Shown: positions 52,356 through 61,216, numbered from the stretch's first letter. The stretch: DNA of 64,000 bases from VXNE01 sp963665455 (GCA_963665455.1 OY762279.1:5022001-5086000), one strand, 5' to 3'. Notes: generated from the sequence alone by a model not told the origin. Made by a program: numbers and translations.

Positions 52356-53630
52356 ATGACCTCCCCGCCGAAGAAGGACCACGCCAAGCTGGTCATGCTC
52401 GGCATGCTCCACATGGCGCAGTACTTCCCGGCGGCGTTCACCGGGGTCGCCCTGCCCTTCCTGTTCCGCAAGGAGGGCCTGCCGATCGAGATGTTCTGGC
52501 TCCTCGCGTTGCCCGGCATCCCGCGGTGGCTGAAGTGGCTGATTGCCTTGCTGGTGGACAACTACGGCAACGCGCGCATCGGCTACCGGAAGACCTGGAT
52601 CATCCCCTGCACGCTCATCGGCGCCGCCGCCTACGCCGCGCTCGCGTGGATTCCGCCGACCGTCGCGGCGGTCTATGTCATCGTCGGCATCCTGCTCGCG
52701 AAGTCCTTCATCATGGCCGCCCAGGACATCGCGGTGGACGGCTACGCGGCGGAGTCCATGACGGACGCCGAGCGGGCCACGGGCACGTCGATCATCGTCT
52801 TCCTCGCCGTCCTGGCCGGGGTGATGGGCTCGGGCGTCGTGGCCGTCGTCGAGACGTTCGGCTGGCCGACGACCATGCTCGCGGCGTCGGCCCTCATGCT
52901 CGTGGCGGCGGCACCGGCCATCCTCCGGCGCGAGCCGCCGCCCCCGGAAGCCACCATACAGCGCCGCGCCCGGGGCGAACGCCCCAACCTGTGGAAGGCG
53001 CTGCGGCGACGGGAGTCGCGCTACATCCTGCCGTACCTCTTCGCGTTCGGCTTCGGCGGCACGTTCTTTGGGTCGATGCTCGGGCCCTTCTTCGCGGACA
53101 AGGGCCTCACGCTCACCCAGTTCGGCATCCTCGCCCCCATCGCCGCCATTGCGGGCTCCGGACTCGGCGCCCTGGCCACCCCGTGGCTCGTCGAACGCAT
53201 CGGCATGCGCAGGACGGCGATCATCGGCGTCGCGGCCCTGCCGGTCGAGGGGTTCTTCTTCTGCGGGCTAGCGCTCTACCCCGGACTCCCGGTGCTGCCG
53301 ATGCTGACCGCCATCGTGGCGCTCCTCGGCTTCGTCACGTCCATCTACTCGTTCGTCGTGAACAACTCGCGCTTCCGCTGGGCGTCCAAGGCCCAGGCGG
53401 CGACGGACTACAGCATGCAGTCGAGCGTCTGGAACTTCGGGGTCTGGGCGGCGGGGTCGGCGGCGGGGTTCGTGGTCGCGGGGGTGGGCTGGGTCGCCTT
53501 CTTCCCCATCGCGGGGTGTCTCGCGGGGGCCGGCGGCGTGTTCTACATCGTCATGTTCGACCGCATCGAGGCGATGGTGTTGGCGCGCGAGCGCGACGAA
53601 CTACGCGTAGACGAGGCGGGCGCACGATGA
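52356..53630 (+). CDS. MFS transporter (AmpG/PAT-like)
   Basis: A 424-aa inner-membrane protein with about twelve TM segments. LGMLHMAQYFPAAFTGVALP opens TM1, and LLALPGIPRWLKWLIALLVD matches the AmpG/acetyl-CoA-transporter-like TM2 motif (lP-x-x-xK-x-L-aP-l-D). AKSFIMAAQDIAVDGYAAES contains the QDIAVDG motif diagnostic of that subgroup. Members import muropeptides, acetyl-CoA or siderophores. ATG 52356 begins MTSPPKKDHAKLVMLG. The gene may be co-transcribed with the LLM oxidoreductase. Confidence 0.8.
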   Translation: MTSPPKKDHAKLVMLGMLHMAQYFPAAFTGVALPFLFRKEGLPIEMFWLLALPGIPRWLKWLIALLVDNYGNARIGYRKTWIIPCTLIGAAAYAALAWIPPTVAAVYVIVGILLAKSFIMAAQDIAVDGYAAESMTDAERATGTSIIVFLAVLAGVMGSGVVAVVETFGWPTTMLAASALMLVAAAPAILRREPPPPEATIQRRARGERPNLWKALRRRESRYILPYLFAFGFGGTFFGSMLGPFFADKGLTLTQFGILAPIAAIAGSGLGALATPWLVERIGMRRTAIIGVAALPVEGFFFCGLALYPGLPVLPMLTAIVALLGFVTSIYSFVVNNSRFRWASKAQAATDYSMQSSVWNFGVWAAGSAAGFVVAGVGWVAFFPIAGCLAGAGGVFYIVMFDRIEAMVLARERDELRVDEAGAR

Positions 53631-53666
53631 CATCACGGAGCCGCCAATAGGCGTCGCCTCGCGGCG

Positions 53667-53985
53667 TCAACCAGCCCCCCTCAGAGCATCGATGTTAAGC
53701 AGCGGGATGGCGTCGCCACCGGAGACCTGTGGCAGTTGTCCGTCCCATTTCTCGGCGATGCGCAACTGGATGAGCGCCGGATTGTCCCGCAAGGCCTCGG
53801 CCTCGCGCCGGATGGCCTCCGCGCGGGCCTTCGAGGCGACTTCGATCTGGTACGCCTCCGCATCCGCGGCCAAGGTCCGTTCCGCCGCCGCGGCCTCCGC
53901 CTGGGTGACGCGCCGCAACTTCTCGTTGCGCGCCTTCAGCGCCTCCTGTTCGGCCTGCACCTTCTCTTCGATGGCGCCGGGCCGA
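53667..53985 (-). pseudogene. C-terminal fragment of an SPFH/prohibitin-like protein
   Basis: About 105 codons. EEKVQAEQEALKARNEKLRR and EAYQIEVASKARAEAIRREA form the long coiled coil of SPFH/Band-7 proteins. LRDNPALIQLRIAEKWDGQL and PQVSGGDAIPLLNI form their usual tail. The membrane anchor and SPFH domain are absent and the sequence begins right after the stop of the neighbouring gene. It was probably left after a deletion fused this 3' end to the PspA operon; such proteins often partner stress-envelope systems. GTG 53957 could give a short peptide. Confidence 0.6.
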
Positions 53986-53990
53986 CCTTC

Positions 53991-54359
53991 CTATCCCTCA
54001 CCGGCGGCGGCCGGCGCGTCCTCGAAGTGGGCCTCCACCTCGTCCATCACGCGGCGCTTCAACGCGCCGGGCCCCGCCTCGAATTCGCCATAGCGCGCGG
54101 CGAGCCGTTCGAGATCCTGCTCCCCGAACGAGAGGCTGATCCGTGGCCGTTGTATCTTCGCGTACGGCAGGCCCACCAACTTGCGCACGAAGTCCGAATA
54201 GCTCAGGTTCTCTTCCGCCGCCGCCAGCCGGACCTTGCGCATCAACGACTGCTGGAACTCGAAGTGGACCTGGATCTTGCGGAGCGCCCGCCGCTCGGCC
54301 TGGAATCGGGGGCCGGACGAATCCGCCGCGCCGATGGTCTTGATCCGGCGGCGCTTCAT
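53991..54359 (-). CDS. conserved hypothetical protein in the PspA operon
   Basis: A 122-aa basic-then-acidic protein with no signal or TM. Residues 20-50 (FQAERRALRKIQVHFEFQQS) form a charged helix. EENLSYSDFVRKLVGLPYA and FGEQDLERLAARYGEFEAG follow. Its ATG overlaps the stop of the preceding gene by 4 bp (ATGA), so it is translated with the PspA operon. No family is recognised; the middle has a faint ribbon-helix-helix look. Confidence 0.55.
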   Translation of the reverse strand: MKRRRIKTIGAADSSGPRFQAERRALRKIQVHFEFQQSLMRKVRLAAAEENLSYSDFVRKLVGLPYAKIQRPRISLSFGEQDLERLAARYGEFEAGPGALKRRVMDEVEAHFEDAPAAAGEG

Positions 54360-55039
54360 CTGCCGGAGCTTCTTCCGGAGCTATCTCCGGAGCTGTCGGA
54401 ACCTTCCCCCGGCCACATCGATTCGACGACGTCCGCCGGTACGTTTACCTCGAGGGCCACGTCCGTGTCCCCGTCCGGCCAAACCTCCACCGTCAGCCCG
54501 TAGCGGCCGGAGGCGTCCTCGCATTCGTGGGAGCGGAACTCCTCCGCGCCGTCGTCCACATGACGCGAGAGCTCCTCGCCGCGCCGGTCCTTGGCATGGT
54601 AGTAGCCCTCGGTCCACTTCTTGACCTGGGCGTAGCGCTCGGCGAGCCAGCCTTCGTATTCCGGCAGGGCGTGGACCACCTCCAGATTCGCGAAATCCTC
54701 CTCCCAGAGCCCCGCGAAGGCCGCCTCGTCGAAGAGTTTCAGCACATCGCCCCGGGGCACGTTCCGCGACAAGGTGAGTTCGGACGGATCCCGCACCGGG
54801 AAGCCCAGATGCATGCGGCCCCCCTCGGCTCCGTCCAGGGTCAGTTCGGGGTACATGCCGTCCTCGAACTCGTAGGTGGCCACGGAGGACACCTCGAACG
54901 TCTGTCCCTGCACGTTCGGGGGCAGCGCCAGGCGATGCTTGAAGGTCAAGAGATCCCCGGCGCGCAAGTCCGCCGGGTGCTCCAAGCGGCGGGTGCCGCC
55001 GTCGCCCGAGCCGCCGCGGCGGAAGAGCTTGCGGAGCAC
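54356..55039 (-). CDS. YjfK-like (DUF2491/DUF4178-type) protein
   Basis: A 227-aa soluble protein. The N-terminus VLRKLFRRGGSGDGG leads to LRAGDLLTFKHRLALPPNV. YEFEDGMYPELTLDGAEGG and WEEDFANLEVVHALPEYEGW follow, and the C-terminus is Ser/Gly-rich. In E. coli the gene after the PspA paralogue yjfJ is yjfK (DUF2491), and size and position agree; the family call is mainly from context. GTG 55039 starts three bases after the TGA of the pspA-like gene, so translation is coupled. It overlaps the next gene by 4 bp. Confidence 0.55.
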   Translation of the reverse strand: MLRKLFRRGGSGDGGTRRLEHPADLRAGDLLTFKHRLALPPNVQGQTFEVSSVATYEFEDGMYPELTLDGAEGGRMHLGFPVRDPSELTLSRNVPRGDVLKLFDEAAFAGLWEEDFANLEVVHALPEYEGWLAERYAQVKKWTEGYYHAKDRRGEELSRHVDDGAEEFRSHECEDASGRYGLTVEVWPDGDTDVALEVNVPADVVESMWPGEGSDSSGDSSGRSSGR

Positions 55040-55041
55040 GA

Positions 55042-55737
55042 TCAGCCCGCTTGACGCGCCTTCAGCCGCGCCAGCACGTCGTTCGCGCCCGTGCTGCCCG
55101 AGGCACCGATGCCCTTGGCGCGGAGCTTGGCGTCGATGTCGTCCCCGGCATCCTGGCCCTCTAACCATTCCCCCGCCTCCATGCGGTCCTGCCAGTTCTC
55201 CTGCTTGGCCTTGACGCGTTCCAGCGCCTTCGACACCCGATGCGAGCTCGAGCCGGTGGCCGCGAAGTTGCGCGACACGGACTCGGTGGCGCGTTGCAGT
55301 TCCTGCACGGTGCGCACCTTGTCGAGTTCGCGCTTGTTCTTCTGGATGGTCCGCTCGCGGGCCTTGATCATGCCGTGGATCTTGTCGATCTCGGCATCGA
55401 GGGCCACCTGCTCGGTGCCCTTCTCCTCGCGCTCGCCCTCGAGCTCCGCGATGCGTTCGGCCACCTCCGTGGCGAGGGCCTCCTCGCCGGCGTTCAGCGC
55501 CGCGACGGCCTTCTGTTCATAGTCCGCGATGTCCGCCTCCAGCGTCGCGATGTCGCGCTTCAGCTTGATCTCCGAGCTCTTCATGCGCGTCAGGCTCTGC
55601 TTCGCGCTCCCGATGGCCGACTCGGCGTCGCGAATCTCCTGCTCCAGGATGCGGATGGCGTTGGCATCGACGATGGCTTCGCCGACCTCGCTGGCACCGC
55701 CCCGCAACGCGGTCAGCATGTCTCTGAGTACACCCAT
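55042..55737 (-). CDS. PspA/IM30-family protein (YjfJ-like)
   Basis: A 231-aa ESCRT-III-like membrane-stress protein. MGVLRDMLTALRGGASEVGE is the amphipathic alpha-0 that binds membranes. Long helical hairpin residues 25-190 (ILEQEIRDAESAIGSAKQSL, DIADYEQKAVAALNAGEEAL, ATESVSRNFAATGSSSHRVS) are typical, and it ends with a disordered tail. It is preceded by a DUF2170 gene and followed by the YjfK-like gene, the same order as the E. coli yjfIJK cluster. It should stabilise the inner membrane under stress. A GGAGGAA Shine-Dalgarno is seen before ATG 55737. Confidence 0.9.
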   Translation of the reverse strand: MGVLRDMLTALRGGASEVGEAIVDANAIRILEQEIRDAESAIGSAKQSLTRMKSSEIKLKRDIATLEADIADYEQKAVAALNAGEEALATEVAERIAELEGEREEKGTEQVALDAEIDKIHGMIKARERTIQKNKRELDKVRTVQELQRATESVSRNFAATGSSSHRVSKALERVKAKQENWQDRMEAGEWLEGQDAGDDIDAKLRAKGIGASGSTGANDVLARLKARQAG

Positions 55738-55771
55738 GATTTCCTCCGTTCTTGATTCCGGTATGGCCGCT

Positions 55772-56173
55772 CTAGGCCAATAGATGCTCGACCGCCTCGA
55801 GCACGTCGATGGTGTTTTCCGCCTGCACCTCCAACTCGTGGGCCACGACCTCGAAACGCGTCGACAGCGCCATCGCCCCGAACAGGATGTAGGTGTCGCC
55901 CTGCAGGCCGATCGACGACAGTGGGACGGCCGGGCTCAACTGCAGGAAGGTGCGGTTCAGTTCGTCGATCTGGCCGCGCTGGACCTCGGCCACGGAGAAC
56001 AGGGGCGTCACCGACAGGAGCTGGGTCTCCGTGGTGGTGACGTGGATGGGGAACTCCTCGTTGTTCGAGCAGACGACTTCCAGGATGCCGTGCTCGGTCA
56101 CGAGGGCATCGAACGTCGTGCCTTCCTCCCCCGAGTAGTCGTTGAGGCGAAAGGCCAGGTCGTCCAGGATCAT
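55772..56173 (-). CDS. DUF2170 family protein (YjfI-like)
   Basis: A 133-aa acidic cytoplasmic protein. LAFRLNDYSGEEGTTFDALV, ILEVVCSNNEEFPIHVTTTE and GLQGDTYILFGAMALSTRFE are DUF2170 features. This family almost always lies next to a PspA paralogue, as here (34 bp upstream). Its job is unknown; a role in assembling or gating the PspA-type coat is inferred from linkage. It is the first gene of the minus-strand operon, so the promoter should lie at about 56180-56300, where no strong consensus was seen. Confidence 0.8.
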   Translation of the reverse strand: MILDDLAFRLNDYSGEEGTTFDALVTEHGILEVVCSNNEEFPIHVTTTETQLLSVTPLFSVAEVQRGQIDELNRTFLQLSPAVPLSSIGLQGDTYILFGAMALSTRFEVVAHELEVQAENTIDVLEAVEHLLA

Positions 56174-56398
56174 TCGGGCACTCCCTTGTTTTCTGTTGCC
56201 GACTCTGTTGCCGACGGTCTGCTACCGACCGGTGGCGGGACTCTATTTTGGGCCGGAAGGTCCGGACGCGCCGGACCGCCATGCGATGGGACGTTATGAC
56301 ATATTATGTCATCCGTCAACCCCATGACGCGGTCATCTCGCGTTCACGGCGAACGTGGCCTATGCTGCTCCGACCGTCCAAGGCCGGATCAGCGGAAG

Positions 56399-57265
56399 AT
56401 GACCCCCCGATTCATCCGCGTGTACGGCGGCGATCACTCCCCGTGGGTGCAGGCCGTTCTCCTCGGTCTGCACCTGAGGCAGATCCCCCACGACGTGGTC
56501 ACGTTTCCGCCGCTTCCGGTCTTCCTGCGGAGCGGCGTGCTGATGCCGGTGGTCAGCATCGACGGCGGCCCCTGGCAGCATGACTCCACGCGCATCCTCG
56601 AAGCACTCGGTTTCTCCGGCAAGGAGACGGGGGACGACCGCATGCTCGGCGGCGCGCTGCGCGGCGGGACGAATCGCACCGACAGCGCCTGGGCGTTTTG
56701 GCGCCGCTGGAGCCTCGTGCGCGAACGCCGGGGCTTCGCGCCGATGCGCATGCTGCGCAGCGCCCTGCGCGGCTTCACCGTGTTGTACTTCTACCTCACC
56801 CTGGAGCGGGTCGCCCGCAAGTTCGGGCATGCGTCCGAGGACGACATGCGCCGGAGCTGGCGACGCTGGGAGGCACGTCTCCGGGAGCACGAACACCCAT
56901 TTCTGGGTGGCGAGGTGCCCAATCTCGTGGACCTGCAGTTGTTCGGCGGCGTGCAGTGCCACTGCAGCATTCCGGTCCCGACCATCGCCGTGCTACAAAC
57001 CGATCCGTCACTACCCCGCGTGCGTGCGTGGATCGCCTCCATGCAGCGTCTGTTCGAGGACTATTCGCACCTGTATTCGGGGATCTACTTCGAACCATCC
57101 CTGCCGGCACCCGCGTCCGCGCCCCTGCATGAGCAGGCTAGCTTCTGGCTGGGCAGCGTCGTCACGATCCTCGGCTTCCCGGTCACCGTGCCGCTGTGGT
57201 ACTTCTTCATGCGGCATGTTCGCAGCAGCGGGAAGCTCGGGCTGCCGACCCGGCGGCGCTCCTGA
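56399..57265 (+). CDS. glutathione S-transferase-like protein with C-terminal membrane segment
   Basis: A 288-aa protein. FIRVYGGDHSPWVQAVLLGL is a GST-type thioredoxin-fold start with Ser in the S-P-W position. GVLMPVVSIDGGPWQHDSTR has the cis-Pro and the Asp-Ser glutathione site. The all-helical domain contains PFLGGEVPNLVDLQLFGGVQ. Unusually a hydrophobic helix, FWLGSVVTILGFPVTVPLWY, lies near the C-terminus, so it may be membrane-attached. ATG 56399 (MTPRFIRVYGG) is chosen with GCGGAAG just before it. It is followed 26 bp later by the DUF3604 lipoprotein gene. Confidence 0.75.
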   Translation: MTPRFIRVYGGDHSPWVQAVLLGLHLRQIPHDVVTFPPLPVFLRSGVLMPVVSIDGGPWQHDSTRILEALGFSGKETGDDRMLGGALRGGTNRTDSAWAFWRRWSLVRERRGFAPMRMLRSALRGFTVLYFYLTLERVARKFGHASEDDMRRSWRRWEARLREHEHPFLGGEVPNLVDLQLFGGVQCHCSIPVPTIAVLQTDPSLPRVRAWIASMQRLFEDYSHLYSGIYFEPSLPAPASAPLHEQASFWLGSVVTILGFPVTVPLWYFFMRHVRSSGKLGLPTRRRS

Positions 57266-57291
57266 AACCCGCCTGACCGAGAGGAACCGCC

Positions 57292-59154
57292 ATGGCAAGA
57301 CACGCGCGCCGAAGTGACCTGTACGTTATCGGCATCCTAGTCTTCTGTGCCGGCTGTTCGGACGTTCCGGCGCCTGCCGTTCCCGAATCTCCCGCCCCGA
57401 CCGACCGCGCCACCGAAGCGAACCCCGAACGCAGCGCCTACTTCGGCGACCTGCACGTACACACCGCCAACTCCTTCGACGCGTTCGTCCTGGGAACCAC
57501 GGCAACACCCGACGATGCCTATCGCTTCGCCAAGGGCGAACCCCTTCGGCACCCGGGCGGCTTCGACATGCGGTTGCGGGAACCGCTCGACTTCCTGGCG
57601 GTGACGGATCACGCGTACTACCTGGGAATAACCCGCGCGATGGCGAATCCCGAGAGCCCGATGTCCAGGCACCCGGACGCCGAGGCCTTGACCAGCGTGG
57701 GCACATCCCTGGTCCGCATGCGCGCATTACGCGTCGGGGCGCAGTTCGTACACCCGCAGAGTCCCCGCTTTCGCGAAATCGATGACCCGGCCACCAGCCG
57801 TGCCGCCTGGTTGGACAATATCGCCGCGGCCAATCGACACAATGACCCCGGCCGCTTTACCGCCTTCATCGCGTATGAGTACACGTCGGGCCCGCGCTTT
57901 CGGAACCTGCATCGGAACGTCCTCTTCAGGGGAGATGAAGGTCCCGAGATGCCGTTCTCGCAGTTCGACTCCCACAACCCAGAAGACCTCTGGGCATGGA
58001 TGGATGCACTGCGTGAGCAGGGCATGGAGAGCCTGGCGATACCGCACAATTCCAATCAATCGAATGGCCAGATGTTCGCTCTGGTGGACTATGCGGGCAA
58101 TCCCCTCGACGCGGCCTATGCGTCGGTACGGATCCGCAATGAGCCCCTGGTCGAGATCAGTCAGACAAAGGGCACATCCGAGACGCACCCGTTGCTGTCG
58201 CCACGCGATGAGTGGGCCGGCTTCGAGACCCTGTCGTACAGGGTCGGTTCGAGAGACCCGTTGGTGCTCCAGGGCAGTTATGTCCGCGAAGCCCAGCTCA
58301 ACGGTCTGGTGTTGGCGGACAAGCACGGTATTGACCCGTTCAAGGTCGGCGTGATCGGTTCCAGTGACGACCACAATGGCAGCACCGGGGGCGAAGAGCG
58401 TGACTACTGGGGTCCGGCGGGCATGATGCACGCCGACGCCGTGTCGCGCGGATCCGTGCCGGACGGTAGCGGCGCCTACAAGGGCGACCCGGCTTTCGTC
58501 ACCTTCGGCGCCTCGGGTCTGGCCGGCGTCTGGGCGGAACGGAACACGCGGGCCTCCCTCTACGACGCCATGCGCCGCAAGGAGACGTTCGGCACCAGCG
58601 GAACCAGGATCAAGGTCCGGTTTTTCGCGGGCTACGACCTACCCGCCATCGATGGCAGGAACCTCGTCAGCGAGGCTTACGCGGGTGGCGTACCGATGGG
58701 CGGCGACCTCGAGGCCCGGGTCGATCAGACGCCCGCGTTCGTTGCCTGGGCCCTCCGTGATCCGCTGAGTGCACCGTTGCAGCGGTTGCAGATCGTCAAG
58801 GGCTGGATCACGGAAGGAGAGGCGCGGGAAGCGGTTTTCGACGTGGCGTGCTCGGATGACGGGGTGATCGATCCGGCCACCCACCGTTGCCCCGACAATG
58901 GCGCCCGGATCAACGTGGCCGACTGTAGTGTCATGGAGCGGACCGGTGCCCGGGAGCTCAAGGCCCACTGGCGCGATCCCGGGTTCGATCCCGATCAGCG
59001 GGCGTTCTACTACGTGCGGGTGCTGGAAGACCCGATCTGCCGATGGTCCACGTGGGATGCGATTCGGGCCGGGGTCCCGCCCAGGGAGGGTATTCCCACA
59101 ACCATCCAAGAACGGGCATGGTCTTCGCCCATCTGGTATACACCTCCATCATGA
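57292..59154 (+). CDS. DUF3604 lipoprotein (PHP-like metallohydrolase fold)
   Basis: A 620-aa exported protein. The leader SDLYVIGILVFCAGC has a lipobox ending at Cys22. YFGDLHVHTANSFDAFVLGT is the HxH metal motif of the PHP fold, with FLAVTDHAYYLG, LAIPHNSNQSNGQMF and VIGSSDDHNGSTGG supplying further ligands. This is the standard DUF3604 architecture, with no tested activity assigned here. An AGAGGAA Shine-Dalgarno precedes ATG 57292. Its stop overlaps the ATG of the dehalogenase-like gene by 4 bp, so the two are coupled. Confidence 0.85.
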   Translation: MARHARRSDLYVIGILVFCAGCSDVPAPAVPESPAPTDRATEANPERSAYFGDLHVHTANSFDAFVLGTTATPDDAYRFAKGEPLRHPGGFDMRLREPLDFLAVTDHAYYLGITRAMANPESPMSRHPDAEALTSVGTSLVRMRALRVGAQFVHPQSPRFREIDDPATSRAAWLDNIAAANRHNDPGRFTAFIAYEYTSGPRFRNLHRNVLFRGDEGPEMPFSQFDSHNPEDLWAWMDALREQGMESLAIPHNSNQSNGQMFALVDYAGNPLDAAYASVRIRNEPLVEISQTKGTSETHPLLSPRDEWAGFETLSYRVGSRDPLVLQGSYVREAQLNGLVLADKHGIDPFKVGVIGSSDDHNGSTGGEERDYWGPAGMMHADAVSRGSVPDGSGAYKGDPAFVTFGASGLAGVWAERNTRASLYDAMRRKETFGTSGTRIKVRFFAGYDLPAIDGRNLVSEAYAGGVPMGGDLEARVDQTPAFVAWALRDPLSAPLQRLQIVKGWITEGEAREAVFDVACSDDGVIDPATHRCPDNGARINVADCSVMERTGARELKAHWRDPGFDPDQRAFYYVRVLEDPICRWSTWDAIRAGVPPREGIPTTIQERAWSSPIWYTPPS

Positions 59155-60188
59155 AAGTCGTCCGAACACCCGACGAGCGCTTCGAGAATCTCTCGGGATT
59201 CCCCTTCGAACCTCACTATCTCGAGATCGACGACGGGGTGGGCGGGCGCTTGCGGATGCACTACGTCGACGAAGGCCCGCGCCATGGGCCCCTCGTCCTC
59301 TGCCTGCACGGTCAACCGGTCTGGAGCTATTCATTCCGGAAGATGATCCCGCCGCTCGTGGCGGCCGGACACCGGGTGATCGCCCCGGATCTCGTCGGCT
59401 TCGGCCGCTCGGACAAGCCCGCGGAGCGGTCCGACTACACCTACGCCCGACACGTACACTGGATGCAGGAGTTCATCCTCCGTCTCGACCTCGCCGGGAT
59501 CACGTTCGTGCTCCACGACTGGGGCGGACTCATCGGCCTGCGCGTCCTCGTCCGGAACCTCGCGCGCTTCGATCGCGTCGTGACCTGCAACATGGGACTG
59601 CACGACCTGCGGGACGTGCCGATGGAACAGGGCCCGGCGTTGCGGAAGCTCCTCGAGGAGACGCCCGTTCTTCCTGCCGAAGAGATGATACGCACGGCCG
59701 AAGAGACGGCGCGCAGGATGATGGCGAACCGCGACGCCGAAGGGACGACGCCACGGTCCATTCACTTCCGCGTCTTCATGTACTGGGTCCGGCACTGCGG
59801 CGCCTATGCCGGCTTCCGTCCGGAAGAGATCATGCGCCTCTGGCTCAAGAACCCGACCGACGAGGACATTCGGGGGTACGCGGCACCGTTTCCGTCCGAA
59901 GAGTACGTCCAGGGCGCGAGACAGTTCCCGAGCCTGGTGCCGATCTTCCCCGACGATCCCGCGGTTCCCGACAATCGCCGGGCCTGGGAGGTCCTGCAGA
60001 AGTTCGAGAAGCCGTTTCTCACCGCCTTCAACAACCCGAACTCGGTCGAAGCACCCCGATTCCAGCAGGAGATTCCCGGCGCGCGGGGCCGGAATCACGT
60101 CCTGTTCGAGAACGCCGGGCACTACCCCCAGGATGACGTCGGCGAGGAGTTCGCACGCGTCGTCATCGAGTTCGCCCGTACCACGTAA
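59151..60188 (+). CDS. haloalkane dehalogenase-like alpha/beta hydrolase (HLD-I type)
   Basis: A 345-aa protein. LCLHGQPVWSYSFRKMIPPL is the HGxPxW oxyanion motif; FVLHDWGGLIGLRVLVRNL gives nucleophile Asp123 and the halide-stabilising Trp124 typical of dehalogenases. ENAGHYPQDDVGEEFA carries the catalytic His. The cap region is larger than usual for HLD-I (about 300-310 aa in family) with an insert around 170-230. Where HLD-I enzymes have FSDSDP with the catalytic acid, this protein reads FNNPNS, so the acid is missing or relocated. ATG 59151 overlaps the DUF3604 stop. It may act on halogenated or other small substrates. Confidence 0.75.
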   Translation: MKVVRTPDERFENLSGFPFEPHYLEIDDGVGGRLRMHYVDEGPRHGPLVLCLHGQPVWSYSFRKMIPPLVAAGHRVIAPDLVGFGRSDKPAERSDYTYARHVHWMQEFILRLDLAGITFVLHDWGGLIGLRVLVRNLARFDRVVTCNMGLHDLRDVPMEQGPALRKLLEETPVLPAEEMIRTAEETARRMMANRDAEGTTPRSIHFRVFMYWVRHCGAYAGFRPEEIMRLWLKNPTDEDIRGYAAPFPSEEYVQGARQFPSLVPIFPDDPAVPDNRRAWEVLQKFEKPFLTAFNNPNSVEAPRFQQEIPGARGRNHVLFENAGHYPQDDVGEEFARVVIEFARTT

Positions 60189-60214
60189 CCCTCGCGGGAC
60201 GCGGGTAGCGCCAT

Positions 60215-61216
60215 TCAGCCGGAACCCTTCCGCCGTCCGGACATCCGCCGGAAGTGCGCCATCGCGTTCGGCTCGATGGCCGCGCCCCTCTTGCTCGCCA
60301 GGGCAACCGCCGGCGGTTCCGATACCGGCAAGCTGAGATCGAAGCGCTGACTCGTGGGCAGGTCACAGACCTCCCCGTCGCAGCACTGCCAACGCACTTC
60401 GCCGCCGATCGTGATCTCCGCGCCGTCTCTACGGGAAGCGCCGTTGACGGTCAGCGGCAACCGCAGTTCGAACACGCCGTCGTGCACCTGGAAGGACTCT
60501 CCCGTGCCGGCAAGCGTATGGGGCGCGCTCGCCGGCCGAACGATCGGGCGTTGGACGAGGCGCTCGCTTTCGTCGAGCGTCACGTCGACGGCCACGGATC
60601 CGTGTGGCGCGGGCGCCGCGTAGACGTGGCGGCCGGCCGGAACGCGGAAGCGCACGACCAAATCCCGCTGCACCGTGTACGCGAGGCAGTCGCCGTCGAG
60701 CGCGACGGTCACCCGCACCTCCCGTCGCGCGGCTTCGCCGGCCTCCGGTTCCTCCATAGGTTCGCCCAAGGCCGCCCGAAGCAACTGCTCGGGTCCGGCA
60801 CGCACGGCGAGGTTGTTGTCGAAGAGCTTGTGGGTGATCGCCCCATCCGCGCTTACGACGATGGCGCCGGGGTACGGAATCCCGTACCAGGGATGATCGT
60901 TCGGGTCGATGAGGGTGTTCAGGATGCCGAAGGAGCGGATGACCTCCGAGTCCGGATCGGAGAGCAATGTGTAGGTGATGCCGTGGGCATCACGGAAATC
61001 CCCGAGCGCATCCGCCTCGTCGTAGCTCAGGGCGTACACGGGGATGTCCGCCGCATCGAAGTCCCGCATCCTTTTCTGCAACTCCACGAGCTGCGAGCGG
61101 CAGGGGGGTCACCACACCGCGGAGCGGAAGAAGATGAATACCGCCCGCCTACCGGCGCGGTGGGCGTGCAGATCGAACGGCGTCGCGTCCGCGGTGATGC
61201 AGCGCACGTCGGGCAT
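60215..61216 (-). CDS. peroxiredoxin/thioredoxin-like selenoprotein candidate (UxxC motif, in-frame UGA) with DsbD-alpha-like tail
   Basis: Read through TGA 61109-61111 this is a 333-aa protein. Before the UGA: FDLHAHRAGRRAVFIFFRSA then VW. The UGA comes next, then PPCRSQLVELQKRMRDFDAA. AhpC/TSA-redoxins normally have W-C-x-x-C here, so UGA stands for the first, peroxidatic Cys, giving U36-P-P-C39. The redoxin core continues through VYALSYDEADALGDFRDAHG and PYPGAIVVSADGAITHKLFD. Residues 155-310 resemble the DsbD N-terminal domain, with paired Cys in WQCCDGEVCDLP. ATG 61216 is the closest start and gives a slightly short N-terminus. A SECIS-like stem-loop follows. If UGA were a stop, only a 35-residue stub would be made. 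Confidence 0.75.
61076..61103 (-). promoter_or_regulatory. SECIS-like hairpin for the redoxin UGA
   Basis: On the minus strand, six bases after the UGA, CTGC-CG-CTC pairs with GAG-TT-GCAG around a 10-nt loop GCAGCTCGTG. The stem has one mismatch and one G-T pair. The apical loop starts 15 nt from the UGA, begins with G and contains GU, as in bacterial SECIS elements. It lies wholly inside the coding sequence, as expected in bacteria. Confidence 0.55.

Noticed and set aside
59151..59154. UGA at the end of the DUF3604 gene as another selenocysteine candidate
   Set aside because: It is an ATGA stop/start overlap with the next gene; downstream sequence in that frame is not homologous and no redox motif is present.
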